Part shown: positions 34,362 through 42,986 of the stretch, piece by piece
Layout of the letters: every line of letters begins with the position of its first letter
How positions within the stretch are numbered: the stretch's first letter is position 1
Assembly: GCF_900110675.1 (NCBI RefSeq)
Contig: NZ_FOEN01000006.1
Coordinates: forward strand, 62,001 to 126,000
DNA: 64,000 nucleotides
Direction of reading: 5' to 3'
Origin: Ignavigranum ruoffiae
GTDB taxonomy: Bacteria > Bacillota > Bacilli > Lactobacillales > Aerococcaceae
Notes under the pieces: generated by a model
The model's input: the letters and a program-made list of their open reading frames with translations, nothing else
Database searches by the model: none
What the model was told of the DNA's origin: nothing
Made by a program: the position numbers and the translations under genes

Positions 34362-35660
34362 ATGGAATTATCATTTGATTCGCAAGCATATAATCATGGC
34401 GCTGTGATCAAAGTTATTGGTGTCGGTGGTGCTGGAGGCAATGCTGTCAACCGTATGATTGCTGAAGATGTCAAGGGTGTAGAGTTTATTGTAGCCAATA
34501 CAGACACCCAAGCCTTAGAAGGCTCTAAAGCTGAAACTAAAATTCAATTAGGTCCTAAAGTTACCAAGGGTCTTGGCGCAGGGTCTTTACCAGAAATTGG
34601 TTTGAAGGCTGCCGAAGAAAGTGAAGAACAATTAAGAAAAGTTATCGAAGGGGCAGATTTGGTCTTTGTTACCGCTGGGATGGGTGGCGGGACCGGAACC
34701 GGTGCGGCCCCTATTGTCGCTAAGATTGCTAAAGAATCAGGCGCTTTAACTGTTGGAGTGGTAACCCGTCCATTTACTTTTGAAGGCCCTAAACGTGGTC
34801 GCTTTGCTGCGGAAGGGTTGAAGAATTTAAAGGACAATGTAGATACCTTGATTGTAATTTCTAACAATCGATTATTAGAAATCGTGGATCGTAAGACACC
34901 AATGCTCGAAGCATTTAGTGAAGCAGACAATGTCTTGCGCCAAGGGGTCCAAGGTATTTCTGATTTAATTACTGCTCCAGGTTATATTAACCTTGACTTT
35001 GCCGACGTGAAGACCGTTATGCAGAACCAAGGTACCGCTTTAATGGGTATTGGGGTTGCTTCTGGTGAGAACCGTACAGCGGAAGCCACCAAGAAAGCTA
35101 TTTCTTCCCCATTATTGGAAGTTTCGATTGATGGAGCGGAACAAATCCTATTAAATATTACTGGGGGCTCTGATCTTAGCCTGTTCGAATCCCAAGATGC
35201 GAGTGAAATTGTGGCCAATGCTTCTTCTGGAGATGTTAATATCATCTTCGGTACCTCAATTAATGAAGATCTAGGTGATGAAGTCATCGTTACCGTCATT
35301 GCAACCGGAATTCAAAATGATAAAAATGAACGTAAATCAGTAACACCTTCACAACCTCGTCGTACTTTTGGCAATCCAGATAATTCTGTCAACCAAAATA
35401 CAAACTTGGTCAATAATGATAACCGACCAAGTGAAAAGATGACGAGTCCAAGTCGTCAGAAAGAACCTAGCAGAGATTTATTCTCTGATTGGGACATCAA
35501 TCGTGAACAAAATACTCGTGATGTTGAGGCGCCTCACTTAGAGGTTGATTCACCGCGAAATTTTGAACCGTCACCATCTGAACCTATTAGCCGGACGAAT
35601 GAAAGTAGTAACGAAGAACTTGATACCCCACCATTCTTTAGAAAACGTCACCGTAATTAA
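34362..35660 (+). CDS. ftsZ: Cell division GTPase FtsZ
   Basis: Tubulin homologue that forms the Z ring. The GTP-binding signature [16 protein letters not shown] and the earlier [13 protein letters not shown] are present. A disordered, polar linker of ~100 residues precedes the C-terminal peptide [13 protein letters not shown], the conserved docking tail for FtsA, EzrA and SepF. The 432 residues are normal for Lactobacillales. It is followed by a strong terminator. Confidence 0.98.
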   Translation: MELSFDSQAYNHGAVIKVIGVGGAGGNAVNRMIAEDVKGVEFIVANTDTQALEGSKAETKIQLGPKVTKGLGAGSLPEIGLKAAEESEEQLRKVIEGADLVFVTAGMGGGTGTGAAPIVAKIAKESGALTVGVVTRPFTFEGPKRGRFAAEGLKNLKDNVDTLIVISNNRLLEIVDRKTPMLEAFSEADNVLRQGVQGISDLITAPGYINLDFADVKTVMQNQGTALMGIGVASGENRTAEATKKAISSPLLEVSIDGAEQILLNITGGSDLSLFESQDASEIVANASSGDVNIIFGTSINEDLGDEVIVTVIATGIQNDKNERKSVTPSQPRRTFGNPDNSVNQNTNLVNNDNRPSEKMTSPSRQKEPSRDLFSDWDINREQNTRDVEAPHLEVDSPRNFEPSPSEPISRTNESSNEELDTPPFFRKRHRN

Positions 35661-35672
35661 TTAGACAAGATT

Positions 35673-35717
35673 GATGGAATTTTATTATGACTTCATAGTA
35701 AAATTCCATCATTTTTC
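35673..35717 (+). terminator. Terminator after ftsZ
   Basis: GATGGAATTTTA (35673-35684) pairs with TAAAATTCCATC (35699-35710), then ATTTTTC. The later hairpin GTAAAGA-ttca-TCTTTAC (35734-35751) lies between it and ylmG. Confidence 0.85.
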
Positions 35718-35766
35718 TAAAGTTATCTCTGTAGTAAAGATTCATCTTTACGTGTTGAAGGAGTGA

Positions 35767-36042
35767 ATGACTTTGTCATTATTTGTAGTTTATAAAGTAA
35801 TTAATGAAGCAATCAATATTTATAGTATTATTTTAGTAATCTATGCCTTATTATCATGGTTTCCTAACGGACGCGAATCAGCTTTGGGACAGATTATCCG
35901 ACGCTTAGTACGTCCTTATCTTGATATTTTCGACCGTTTGATTCCACCCATCGCGGGCATTAGTTTTAATGTGATCATCGCTATATTTGTTTTAGATTTA
36001 ATTAAGCAAGGTTTATTTACTTTGCTAAGTTGGTTAGCCTAG
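35767..36042 (+). CDS. ylmG: YggT/YlmG family membrane protein
   Basis: Two-helix membrane protein of 91 residues, helices at roughly 9-29 and 65-88, with the conserved loop YALLSWFPNGRESALGQIIRRLVRPYLDIFDRLIPP between. In Bacillus, ylmE-sepF-ylmG-ylmH-divIVA follow the division genes; here sepF and ylmE are missing between ftsZ and ylmG. The role of YlmG is unknown, though it is linked to division and chloroplast nucleoid placement. GAAGGAG precedes the ATG. Confidence 0.88.
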   Translation: MTLSLFVVYKVINEAINIYSIILVIYALLSWFPNGRESALGQIIRRLVRPYLDIFDRLIPPIAGISFNVIIAIFVLDLIKQGLFTLLSWLA

Positions 36043-36052
36043 AAGGAGTAAT

Positions 36053-36832
36053 ATGGACCACATCTATCAGCACTATCGACCAGAAGAATATGAATTTATT
36101 GACAAGGTGGCTGGTTGGATTGAACAAGTTGTATCTTCTTTTGCGCCCTATGTCACTTTGTTTCTTACCCCTAGAGAATTGATGATTGTTAAACAAATGG
36201 TAGCCAGCTCTGAAGATCTGCAAGTGAGTTCTTTTGGCGCTTATCAGGGTGCGGAACGTCAACGGGCAATTATTTATCCATTATATTATCAACCTTTAGA
36301 AGCGGACTACCAGTTAACTGCGTTAAATATCAATTACCCTCAAAAATTTGGGGAATTAAGTCATGGCAAAATCCTTGGAAGCTTAATAAATTCTGGGATT
36401 GAACGTGATCGTATCGGTGATATTATTACCGATGGTTCATCCTGGCATATCATATTGGATCAGACCATGGCCGATTATATTATGAATTCGGTTCGAAAGA
36501 TTGCTAATGTTGGGGTGCATTTAGAGCCGATTGCCTTATCTGAAATCTTAGAATCCAATGAGACTTGGGAGGAGATCACAGTGATTGCTTCTTCCTTGCG
36601 GCTTGACACCTTACTTGGCAAAGTCTATAATTTTTCTAGGCAACGTGCTAAAAATTACATCGCAGCTGGCATGGTAAAGGTAAATTTTGTCCCCATGGAA
36701 CGCCCTGATCGGGAAATTGGGGAGAATGATATTGTATCTTTAAGAAAGTTTGGCCGTTTTTGGATTGATCAAATGTTTGAACCGACTAAGAAGGGCAACT
36801 TTCGTTTAAATATAAGAGTCTTGCTTCGCTAG
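36053..36832 (+). CDS. ylmH: YlmH, S4-domain RNA-binding protein
   Basis: RNA-binding protein of 259 residues. The N-terminal two thirds hold the YlmH catalytic-looking domain (LGSLINSGIERDRIGDIITDG). The C-terminal S4 domain spans roughly residues 183-250 (LRLDTLLGKVYNFSRQRAKNYIAAGMVKVN). In Bacillus, YlmH works in ribosome quality control, adding Ala tails with RqcH (literature). It is part of the ylmG-ylmH-divIVA unit, 10 nt after ylmG. Confidence 0.92.
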   Translation: MDHIYQHYRPEEYEFIDKVAGWIEQVVSSFAPYVTLFLTPRELMIVKQMVASSEDLQVSSFGAYQGAERQRAIIYPLYYQPLEADYQLTALNINYPQKFGELSHGKILGSLINSGIERDRIGDIITDGSSWHIILDQTMADYIMNSVRKIANVGVHLEPIALSEILESNETWEEITVIASSLRLDTLLGKVYNFSRQRAKNYIAAGMVKVNFVPMERPDREIGENDIVSLRKFGRFWIDQMFEPTKKGNFRLNIRVLLR

Positions 36833-36873
36833 TATTATGATAATTAACTTCAATCAGGAAGGACGTGTTGGTT

Positions 36874-37683
36874 TTGGGACTTACCCCGAATGAAATTCTA
36901 AATAAGGAGTTCAATACTCGATTTAGAGGTTACGATACTGACCAAGTCAATGATTATTTGGATATTATTGTCGCTGATTATGAGCGCAATATTCAAGAAA
37001 TTCATGATTTAAAACAAGAATTAGCCACTGCTAAAGAGAAAAATGCTTATTTTGCCCAACTACAAGAATCTTTAAATTCTTCCATTGTTGTGGCCCAAGA
37101 AGCTGCTGATCGTCTTAAACAAAATGCACGTAAAGAAGCTGAATTGATACTCTTTGAAGCAGAGAAAGAAGCCGACCGAATTGTTGGAACAGCTTCTGAC
37201 CGGGCTCGAAATATTGTGACTGAGACTGAAGCCTTAAGACGATCAAGTAAGACCTATCGTCAACGGCTTGAGAACTTGATTCGCTCACAACTTGATATCG
37301 TCTCTGGTGAAGAGTATAAGGTACTCTTTGATGAAGCCTTTGAATCTGAGCTTAAAGTGGAAGATTTCCGTGAAGCTACGGAACGAGCTTCTCAACGTGT
37401 GGATCAAATCGAAAAGAATAGTCAAGAAGATTTTGACCAAGCAGAGCAAATGATTCCAGATAAAGATCAGACAATTTTTGTGCCTCGCGATATGTCCTAT
37501 GTGTCTGAACGAGATAAGGTTGAAAATTCCGCGGATCAAGTGACTGAGAATATCGAAGAAACCAGTGCTGATCCAAACCATTTACATGTTGAAGGCACCG
37601 ACTATACGGTTGAACCAGAAAAACCATCAGAAAGTGTTCTCGGCCAAACCATTCGAATTGATTTACCTAAACAAGATGACTAG
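36874..37683 (+). CDS. divIVA: Cell division initiation protein DivIVA
   Basis: Coiled-coil scaffold that recognises curved membrane at poles and septa. It begins (M)GLTPNEILNKEFNTRFRGYDTDQVNDYLDIIV, which aligns residue for residue with the membrane-binding head of Bacillus DivIVA. A long heptad-rich region follows to about residue 170, then an acidic disordered tail. TTG at 36874 is preferred over GTG 36865 and TTG 36868, because it gives the family N-terminus and sits 10 nt after the AGGAAGGA at 36856-36863. The start codon is uncertain by three residues. Confidence 0.93.
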   Translation: MGLTPNEILNKEFNTRFRGYDTDQVNDYLDIIVADYERNIQEIHDLKQELATAKEKNAYFAQLQESLNSSIVVAQEAADRLKQNARKEAELILFEAEKEADRIVGTASDRARNIVTETEALRRSSKTYRQRLENLIRSQLDIVSGEEYKVLFDEAFESELKVEDFREATERASQRVDQIEKNSQEDFDQAEQMIPDKDQTIFVPRDMSYVSERDKVENSADQVTENIEETSADPNHLHVEGTDYTVEPEKPSESVLGQTIRIDLPKQDD

Positions 37684-37699
37684 TTTGAACAAGAATCTT

Positions 37700-37897
37700 A
37701 TTTGATACGCTAAGCGAGTTAGGGAAGGTGGGAGCCTAACGGTTACTCATTTAAGATTTATCCTCAAACCTCTTTGCATTTATGAAAGGATGAGTAGTAA
37801 ATGCCGCTCATAGCGTTATCATGATTGAGCATTCATTAATGAATGAAAATTGGGTGGTACCACGTTTTTGACGTCCCTTTGCGGGGGCGTTTTTTTA
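37700..37897 (+). promoter_or_regulatory. T-box leader of ileS
   Basis: The T-box core GGGTGGTACCACG is at 37852-37864. It precedes a terminator made of ACGTCCC (37871-37877) and GGGGGCGT (37883-37890) with a T-run. The upstream ~150 nt can form the stem I region (AGGGAAGGTGGGAGCC). It should sense uncharged tRNA-Ile. I did not assign the specifier codon. Confidence 0.9.
37871..37897 (+). terminator. Regulated terminator of the ileS T-box
   Basis: ACGTCCC (37871-37877), loop TTTGC, GGGGGCGT, then TTTTTT. It forms only when the T-box antiterminator is not stabilised. Confidence 0.85.
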
Positions 37898-37933
37898 TTG
37901 GATTTATTTTGGGATAGAAAGAAGGATTTCTAA

Positions 37934-40726
37934 ATGAAAATGAAAGAGACGTTAAACTTAGGCAAGACAGATTTCGCCATGCGAGCCAACTTGCCTAAGA
38001 AGGAAGTAATTTTACAAGAGGAATGGACCGAGCAAAATATTTATCAAAAAATTCAAGAAAAGAATCAAGGAAAGCCTACCTTTATCTTGCATGATGGCCC
38101 ACCTTTTGCCAATGGTAAGGTTCATATGGGGCATGCCTTGAACAAGGTAAGTAAGGATTTCATTGTTCGTTTCAAATCAATGAATGGTTTCCGAGCACCC
38201 TATGTTCCTGGCTGGGATACGCATGGTTTACCTATTGAAACGGCACTCGCTAAATCGGATAAAGTAGACCGCAAGACCCTATCAATCTCTGAATTTAGAA
38301 AGCTTTGTCATGATTATGCGATGAAGCAGATTGAAAATCAAAAAGCTGACTTTATGCGTCTAGGTGTGACCGGTGAATGGGATCATCCTTATATTACCTT
38401 ACAACCTGAGTTTGAAGCACAACAATTAAGAGTCTTTGCTAGAATGGCTGAAGCAGGTTATATTTATAAAGGTATGAAGCCAATTTACTGGTCACCTTCA
38501 AGTGAATCTTCGCTAGCTGAGGCTGAAGTTGAATATCAAGATGTGACTTCACCGTCTATTTACGTGGCTTTTAAAGTGAAAGATGGCAAGGACCTTTTGC
38601 CTAAAGACGCTAAATTTATTATTTGGACCACTACACCATGGACTTTGCCGGCTAACCTGGGTATTTCGGCTGCGCCGCTCGCAGAGTATGTCTTGGTACA
38701 AGTAGGTCAAGAAAAATTTGTTCTGGCTCAAGATCTTTTGGCAGAAGTGAGTGAGATTCTAGATTGGACCAATGTCGAAATCCTAAACCGTTTCAAAGGA
38801 CAGGATTTGGAATATATGACAGCCTACCATCCATTCTATGATCGTGAATCGCTGGTCATGGTGGGTGATCATGTTACTTTAGATACCGGGACCGGGCTGG
38901 TTCATACCGCACCAGGTCATGGGGAAGATGACTACTTAATTGGTAAACAGTATGGTTTGGACATCTTGTCGCCAGTAGACTATCGCGGTCACTTTACCGA
39001 AGAAGCTCATGGATTAGAAGGTATGTTCTATTTAAAAGGCCAAAAAGAAGTTTTAAAGATGATCGAAGAGAATGGTTCATTATTGCATTATTCAGAATTT
39101 GTCCATTCTTATCCACACGATTGGCGTACCAAGAAACCGGTGATTTATCGAGCGACTCCGCAGTGGTTCGCATCGATTGATGCTTTTCGAGATGAATTAT
39201 TGGATACCGTCGACCATCAGGTTAAATGGCACCATCCATCTGGTCAAACACGGATCCATAATATGATTCGGGACCGAGGAGATTGGGTCATCTCCCGTCA
39301 ACGTGCTTGGGGTGTTCCGCTGCCAATCTTCTATGCCGAAGATGGAACCGCGATTCTTGATCGAGCGGTCATTGATCATGTGGCTGACTTAGTTGAAGAA
39401 CATGGTAGTGACATTTGGTTCGAATGGGACACTAAAGATTTGTTACCGGCTGGATTCACTCATCCAGCGAGTCCAAATGGCGAGTTTAGTCAAGAAAAAG
39501 ATATCATGGATGTCTGGTTCGATTCGGGTACGTCTTACGCGGGTGTTCTTCAACAACGTGAAGACTTATCTTTCCCAGCTGATATGTATTTAGAAGGATC
39601 CGACCAATATCGGGGTTGGTTTAACTCCAGTTTGACGACTTCAGTAGCTGTGAATCATCAAGCGCCCTATAAAGAAGTCCTCTCTCAAGGATTTGTGATG
39701 GATGGTAAAGGCCAAAAAATGTCTAAATCGATTGGGAATGTTATCTTGCCGGAAGATATTATGAAGGAATATGGGGCAGACATCATTCGTTTATGGGTAG
39801 CCAGTGTGGACTATGAATCGGATGTACGTATTTCTAAAGAAATCTTGAAACAAATTTCTGAATCATACCGGAAGATTCGTAATACCATTCGCTTTATGCT
39901 GGCTAATACCAGTGACTTTGATCCGGAAAAAGATAAAATAGAAGAAGCTGACTTGAATCTAGTCGATCAATATATGCTGGCTAAGTTTAGAGTCTTAACG
40001 GATGAAATTTTAGCAGCTTATGAGCACTATAAATTCTCTGAAATTTATAAGAAAGTGATTAATTTCATTACCGTTGATCTTTCTGCCTTTTATTTGGATT
40101 TCGCAAAAGATATTGTTTATATCGAAGCCGCCAAATCAAAAGAACGATTAGCCATGCAAACCGTTATGTATCAAATTCTGCGCGATTTGATTCCAATGTT
40201 AACCCCTATCCTGGTTCATACGATGGAAGAAGCTTGGAAAGAATTACCAGGTGTAGATGGTTATGTTCAAGTAACTGAACTGCCTAAAGCCCACCATCGA
40301 GCTGAAGACCAAGCAATGATTCAACGTTGGGATATCTTCTTCCAAATTCAAAGTGTGGTCCGCAAAGGTCTCGAAGAAGCTAAGAACGATCAACAACATC
40401 CGATCAAAAAATCTTTTGAAGCTAAAGTTCAATTATTTACCGATGAAGAAACCATCAAACAATTATCAACTTTAAGTTCATCCTTAAATCAATTACTCAT
40501 TGTCTCACAATTCGAAATCGATGTCCTGGATCGGGCACCTGAAGATGCTTTAGAATTTGATGGCATGAAAGTTAAAGTTGAGCCGGCGGATGGCCATGTT
40601 TGTCAACGCTGTCGGGCAGTCCGGCCAGAAGTGGGTAGCATTGCTCAAGCGCCAGACCTTTGTCAACGCTGCTATGATATTTTAACTGAGCATTTCCCAG
40701 AATATTTTGAAGAAGCCGTTGAATAA
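37934..40726 (+). CDS. ileS: Isoleucyl-tRNA synthetase
   Basis: Class I synthetase that charges tRNA-Ile, with an editing domain. The HIGH-type motif is HMGH in NGKVHMGHALNKV, and KMSKS is present (KGQKMSKSIGNV). The CP1 editing domain includes IIWTTTPWTLPANLG. The C-terminal zinc site is CQRCRAVRPE...CQRCYDI. The 930 residues fit the family. The gene sits directly after divIVA, as in Bacillus and many Lactobacillales. The start follows a GAAGGA site. Confidence 0.97.
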   Translation: MKMKETLNLGKTDFAMRANLPKKEVILQEEWTEQNIYQKIQEKNQGKPTFILHDGPPFANGKVHMGHALNKVSKDFIVRFKSMNGFRAPYVPGWDTHGLPIETALAKSDKVDRKTLSISEFRKLCHDYAMKQIENQKADFMRLGVTGEWDHPYITLQPEFEAQQLRVFARMAEAGYIYKGMKPIYWSPSSESSLAEAEVEYQDVTSPSIYVAFKVKDGKDLLPKDAKFIIWTTTPWTLPANLGISAAPLAEYVLVQVGQEKFVLAQDLLAEVSEILDWTNVEILNRFKGQDLEYMTAYHPFYDRESLVMVGDHVTLDTGTGLVHTAPGHGEDDYLIGKQYGLDILSPVDYRGHFTEEAHGLEGMFYLKGQKEVLKMIEENGSLLHYSEFVHSYPHDWRTKKPVIYRATPQWFASIDAFRDELLDTVDHQVKWHHPSGQTRIHNMIRDRGDWVISRQRAWGVPLPIFYAEDGTAILDRAVIDHVADLVEEHGSDIWFEWDTKDLLPAGFTHPASPNGEFSQEKDIMDVWFDSGTSYAGVLQQREDLSFPADMYLEGSDQYRGWFNSSLTTSVAVNHQAPYKEVLSQGFVMDGKGQKMSKSIGNVILPEDIMKEYGADIIRLWVASVDYESDVRISKEILKQISESYRKIRNTIRFMLANTSDFDPEKDKIEEADLNLVDQYMLAKFRVLTDEILAAYEHYKFSEIYKKVINFITVDLSAFYLDFAKDIVYIEAAKSKERLAMQTVMYQILRDLIPMLTPILVHTMEEAWKELPGVDGYVQVTELPKAHHRAEDQAMIQRWDIFFQIQSVVRKGLEEAKNDQQHPIKKSFEAKVQLFTDEETIKQLSTLSSSLNQLLIVSQFEIDVLDRAPEDALEFDGMKVKVEPADGHVCQRCRAVRPEVGSIAQAPDLCQRCYDILTEHFPEYFEEAVE

Positions 40727-40780
40727 TTGAACCCAGTGATTTAGCTACCAATTGTTATATAAGAGAATAAATTTATCGGA

Positions 40781-40826
40781 AAAACGCTAGAATACTCTGA
40801 AAACAAAGAGTAGACTAGCGTTTTTT
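40781..40826 (+). terminator. Terminator after ileS
   Basis: AAAACGCTAG (40781-40790) pairs with CTAGCG and the first T residues of TTTTTT (40815-40826); an inner ACTCT/AGAGT pair extends the stem. The rest of the ~400-nt gap to katA holds no gene; its 3' half contains the katA regulatory sites. Confidence 0.85.
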
Positions 40827-40978
40827 GTGGAAATTAGATTCTGAATACGAGTTAAGTGACGCTAGATGACAGCAAAATAATATAAGTACTGTTAGTTGAT
40901 AAATTCATCGAAGTGTTTAGGGAACAGGTCAATGAATGCGATTTTGCGCGAGCGAACCATTTTGAAAACCGGATTATC

Positions 40979-40993
40979 TTAGAATAATTCTAA
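40979..40993. promoter_or_regulatory. PerR-type operator upstream of katA
   Basis: TTAGAATAATTCTAA is a perfect 7-1-7 palindrome with the same half-sites as the box at 3661-3675 (only the centre base differs). It lies just upstream of the katA -35. PerR is the expected regulator of catalase in Firmicutes; assignment is by motif and gene. Confidence 0.75.
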
Positions 40994-41000
40994 TTTGGTC

Positions 41001-41028
41001 TTGAAGGACGACGGAGAAATGATATAAT
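41001..41028 (+). promoter_or_regulatory. Promoter of katA
   Basis: TTGAAG (41001-41006), 16-bp spacer, TATAAT (41023-41028). The PerR-type box ends 7 bp upstream of the -35. Confidence 0.7.
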
Positions 41029-41039
41029 AAAAGTAGAAA

Positions 41040-41055
41040 TTGTTAACGGTTTCGA
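41040..41055 (+). promoter_or_regulatory. Candidate cre (CcpA) site downstream of the katA promoter
   Basis: TTGTTAACGGTTTCGA matches the cre consensus WTGNNARCGNWWWCAW at all but one position. It lies just after the predicted transcription start, where CcpA could act as a roadblock. This would tie catalase to carbon catabolite control; inference only. Confidence 0.45.
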
Positions 41056-41122
41056 GAGGAAAGAAGGGATTAGATAAAAAATATCTGCGGTAGAGTTATT
41101 TACAATCATAGGAGGTAAAGAA

Positions 41123-42823
41123 ATGAATAATCCAATGGATAAAAATAAAGTTGAACCTACTTCTAGTTTGAATAATCGTGTCAATTATGATAAATTCCGT
41201 CGTGCTGGTGGACAACCCGTAGATAATAATGAAGATGCCATGACCTCTGGTAAACGTGGTCATATTTCCATTCAAGATACCTGGTTATTAGAAAAACATG
41301 CTCATTTCAATCGCGAGGTCATTCCTGAAAGACGGATGCATGCCAAAGGTTGGGGAGCTTGGGGTGAGTTTAAGGTTACAAATGATATTAGCCAATACTC
41401 TAAGGCCAAAATATTCGATAAAGTTGGCAATACTTGTAAAGTATTTGCTCGTTTCTCTACCGTAGCTGGAGAACGCGGAGCAGCCGACGCTGAACGGGAT
41501 ATTCGTGGTTTTGCCGTTCGTTTCTTTACTGAAGATGGTAACTGGGATATCGTGGGTAATAATACGCCGGTCTTCTTCTTCCGTGATCCAATGAAATTTA
41601 TCGACTTAAACCATGCGGTTAAACGTGATCCGAGAACCCATATGCGGAGTCCGAATACCAACTGGGACTTTTGGACTTCTCTACCAGAAAGTCTATTACA
41701 AGTGACGATTACCATGTCTGACCGTGGAATTCCTTCTTCTTTCCGCTATATGCATGGATTCGGTTCCCATACTTATTCTATGATGAATGCAAAGGGTGAA
41801 CGGGTTTGGGTTAAATTCCATCATCGTAGCCAACAAGGCATTCAAAATCTAACCGACCAAGAAGCCGCTATGGTAAATGCTAATGACCGTGAAAGTCATG
41901 GTCGAGACTTATATAGTGCCATTGAACGCGGCCAATTCCCTAAATGGAAGTTATATATTCAAGTGATGACTGAAGAACAAGCCAAGGTCTATCCAGTAAA
42001 TCCATTTGACTTAACCAAGATGTGGCCGAAAGACAAATTCCCATTCATTGAAGTCGGCGAGTGGGAACTGAATATGAACCCAGATAATTTCTTCCAAGAC
42101 GTTGAACAAGCTGCCTTTACCCCTGCTAATGTGGTACCCGGGATTGCTTTCAGTCCGGATAGAATGTTGCAATTGCGGGTCATGTCATACGCCGATGCTC
42201 AACGTTATCGTTTGGGAGTTAACCACCATCAAATTCCAGTGAACTCTCCTCAAGGGGTTGAACATCCTCATGACTTCCACCGTGATGGCATGATGCGGGT
42301 CGATGGAAATAAAGGGAGTGAACTTCACTATTCACCAAACTCATATGGAGCTTGGCAAGATGACCAAAGTGCTGAACAAACGCCAGATGAAGGCGGAACA
42401 GTTAAGCGTTGGGACTTCCGTGAAGATGATTCCGATTATTATACACAACCTGGCCAATTATTCCGAGCGATGACCGCCGACCAACAATTGGTGCTTTGTG
42501 AGAATACTGCGCGCAATATGGGGGATTCTACTTTACAAATTAAGTACCGTCATATCCGTAATTGTTATGCAGCCGATCCTGAATATGGTAAGGGTGTCGC
42601 AATGGCCTTGGGTATCGAGATTAATGACGTTGATTTAGAGCCTAATGTATCTGATAGTCGCAAACAATGGGAAGAAGATCGTGACCGGGATAAAATGCTT
42701 CAAGAACCAACCGAACCAGCTTGGCCAGAATCTGCTAAAGACCTGCCAGCAGAAGGTCGCGATACCAATGTGGAAGATCCAAGTAGCCTATCTTCTTGGC
42801 AAGATGACCCATATGTGCTTTAA
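41123..42823 (+). CDS. katA: Heme catalase
   Basis: Decomposes H2O2. The distal His is His73 in [14 protein letters not shown], and the catalytic Asn lies in [13 protein letters not shown]. The proximal-Tyr region reads [20 protein letters not shown]. The 566 residues exceed the ~480-500 of small-subunit catalases: about 25 extra at the N-terminus and a long acidic C-terminal tail ([13 protein letters not shown]...). It has no C-terminal flavodoxin-like domain. No heme biosynthesis gene is in the window, and Lactobacillales normally need external heme for activity. It has PerR-type and candidate cre sites upstream; AGGAGG sets the start. Confidence 0.96.
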   Translation: MNNPMDKNKVEPTSSLNNRVNYDKFRRAGGQPVDNNEDAMTSGKRGHISIQDTWLLEKHAHFNREVIPERRMHAKGWGAWGEFKVTNDISQYSKAKIFDKVGNTCKVFARFSTVAGERGAADAERDIRGFAVRFFTEDGNWDIVGNNTPVFFFRDPMKFIDLNHAVKRDPRTHMRSPNTNWDFWTSLPESLLQVTITMSDRGIPSSFRYMHGFGSHTYSMMNAKGERVWVKFHHRSQQGIQNLTDQEAAMVNANDRESHGRDLYSAIERGQFPKWKLYIQVMTEEQAKVYPVNPFDLTKMWPKDKFPFIEVGEWELNMNPDNFFQDVEQAAFTPANVVPGIAFSPDRMLQLRVMSYADAQRYRLGVNHHQIPVNSPQGVEHPHDFHRDGMMRVDGNKGSELHYSPNSYGAWQDDQSAEQTPDEGGTVKRWDFREDDSDYYTQPGQLFRAMTADQQLVLCENTARNMGDSTLQIKYRHIRNCYAADPEYGKGVAMALGIEINDVDLEPNVSDSRKQWEEDRDRDKMLQEPTEPAWPESAKDLPAEGRDTNVEDPSSLSSWQDDPYVL

Positions 42824-42911
42824 TCGAGAATAGCTGAAATAAGAAAGGTATTTTGTCGATTTATCAAGCAAGAATTTGGTAGATGAATATAGGGTAGAAT
42901 ATAGAAAAAAT

Positions 42912-42946
42912 AATAGCCTGTCGATTTTTTTAATCGACAGGCTATT
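42912..42946 (-). terminator. Terminator between katA and telA
   Basis: AATAGCCTGTCGATT (42912-42926) pairs perfectly with AATCGACAGGCTATT (42932-42946). Reading the minus strand, the hairpin is followed by a T-rich run (complement of 42904-42911), so it best ends telA; it can also end katA. Confidence 0.85.
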
Positions 42947-42986
42947 GTTATGGGCTTGAAATTAAGTTGAGCTATTATGGCCAGAC

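Noticed and set aside
34544-34930. Antisense open frame of 128 codons inside ftsZ
   Set aside because: It mirrors the codon structure of ftsZ on the opposite strand, has no SD and no recognisable protein features.
41302-41715. Antisense open frame of 137 codons inside katA
   Set aside because: Shadow of the catalase reading frame; no SD or promoter, low-complexity product.
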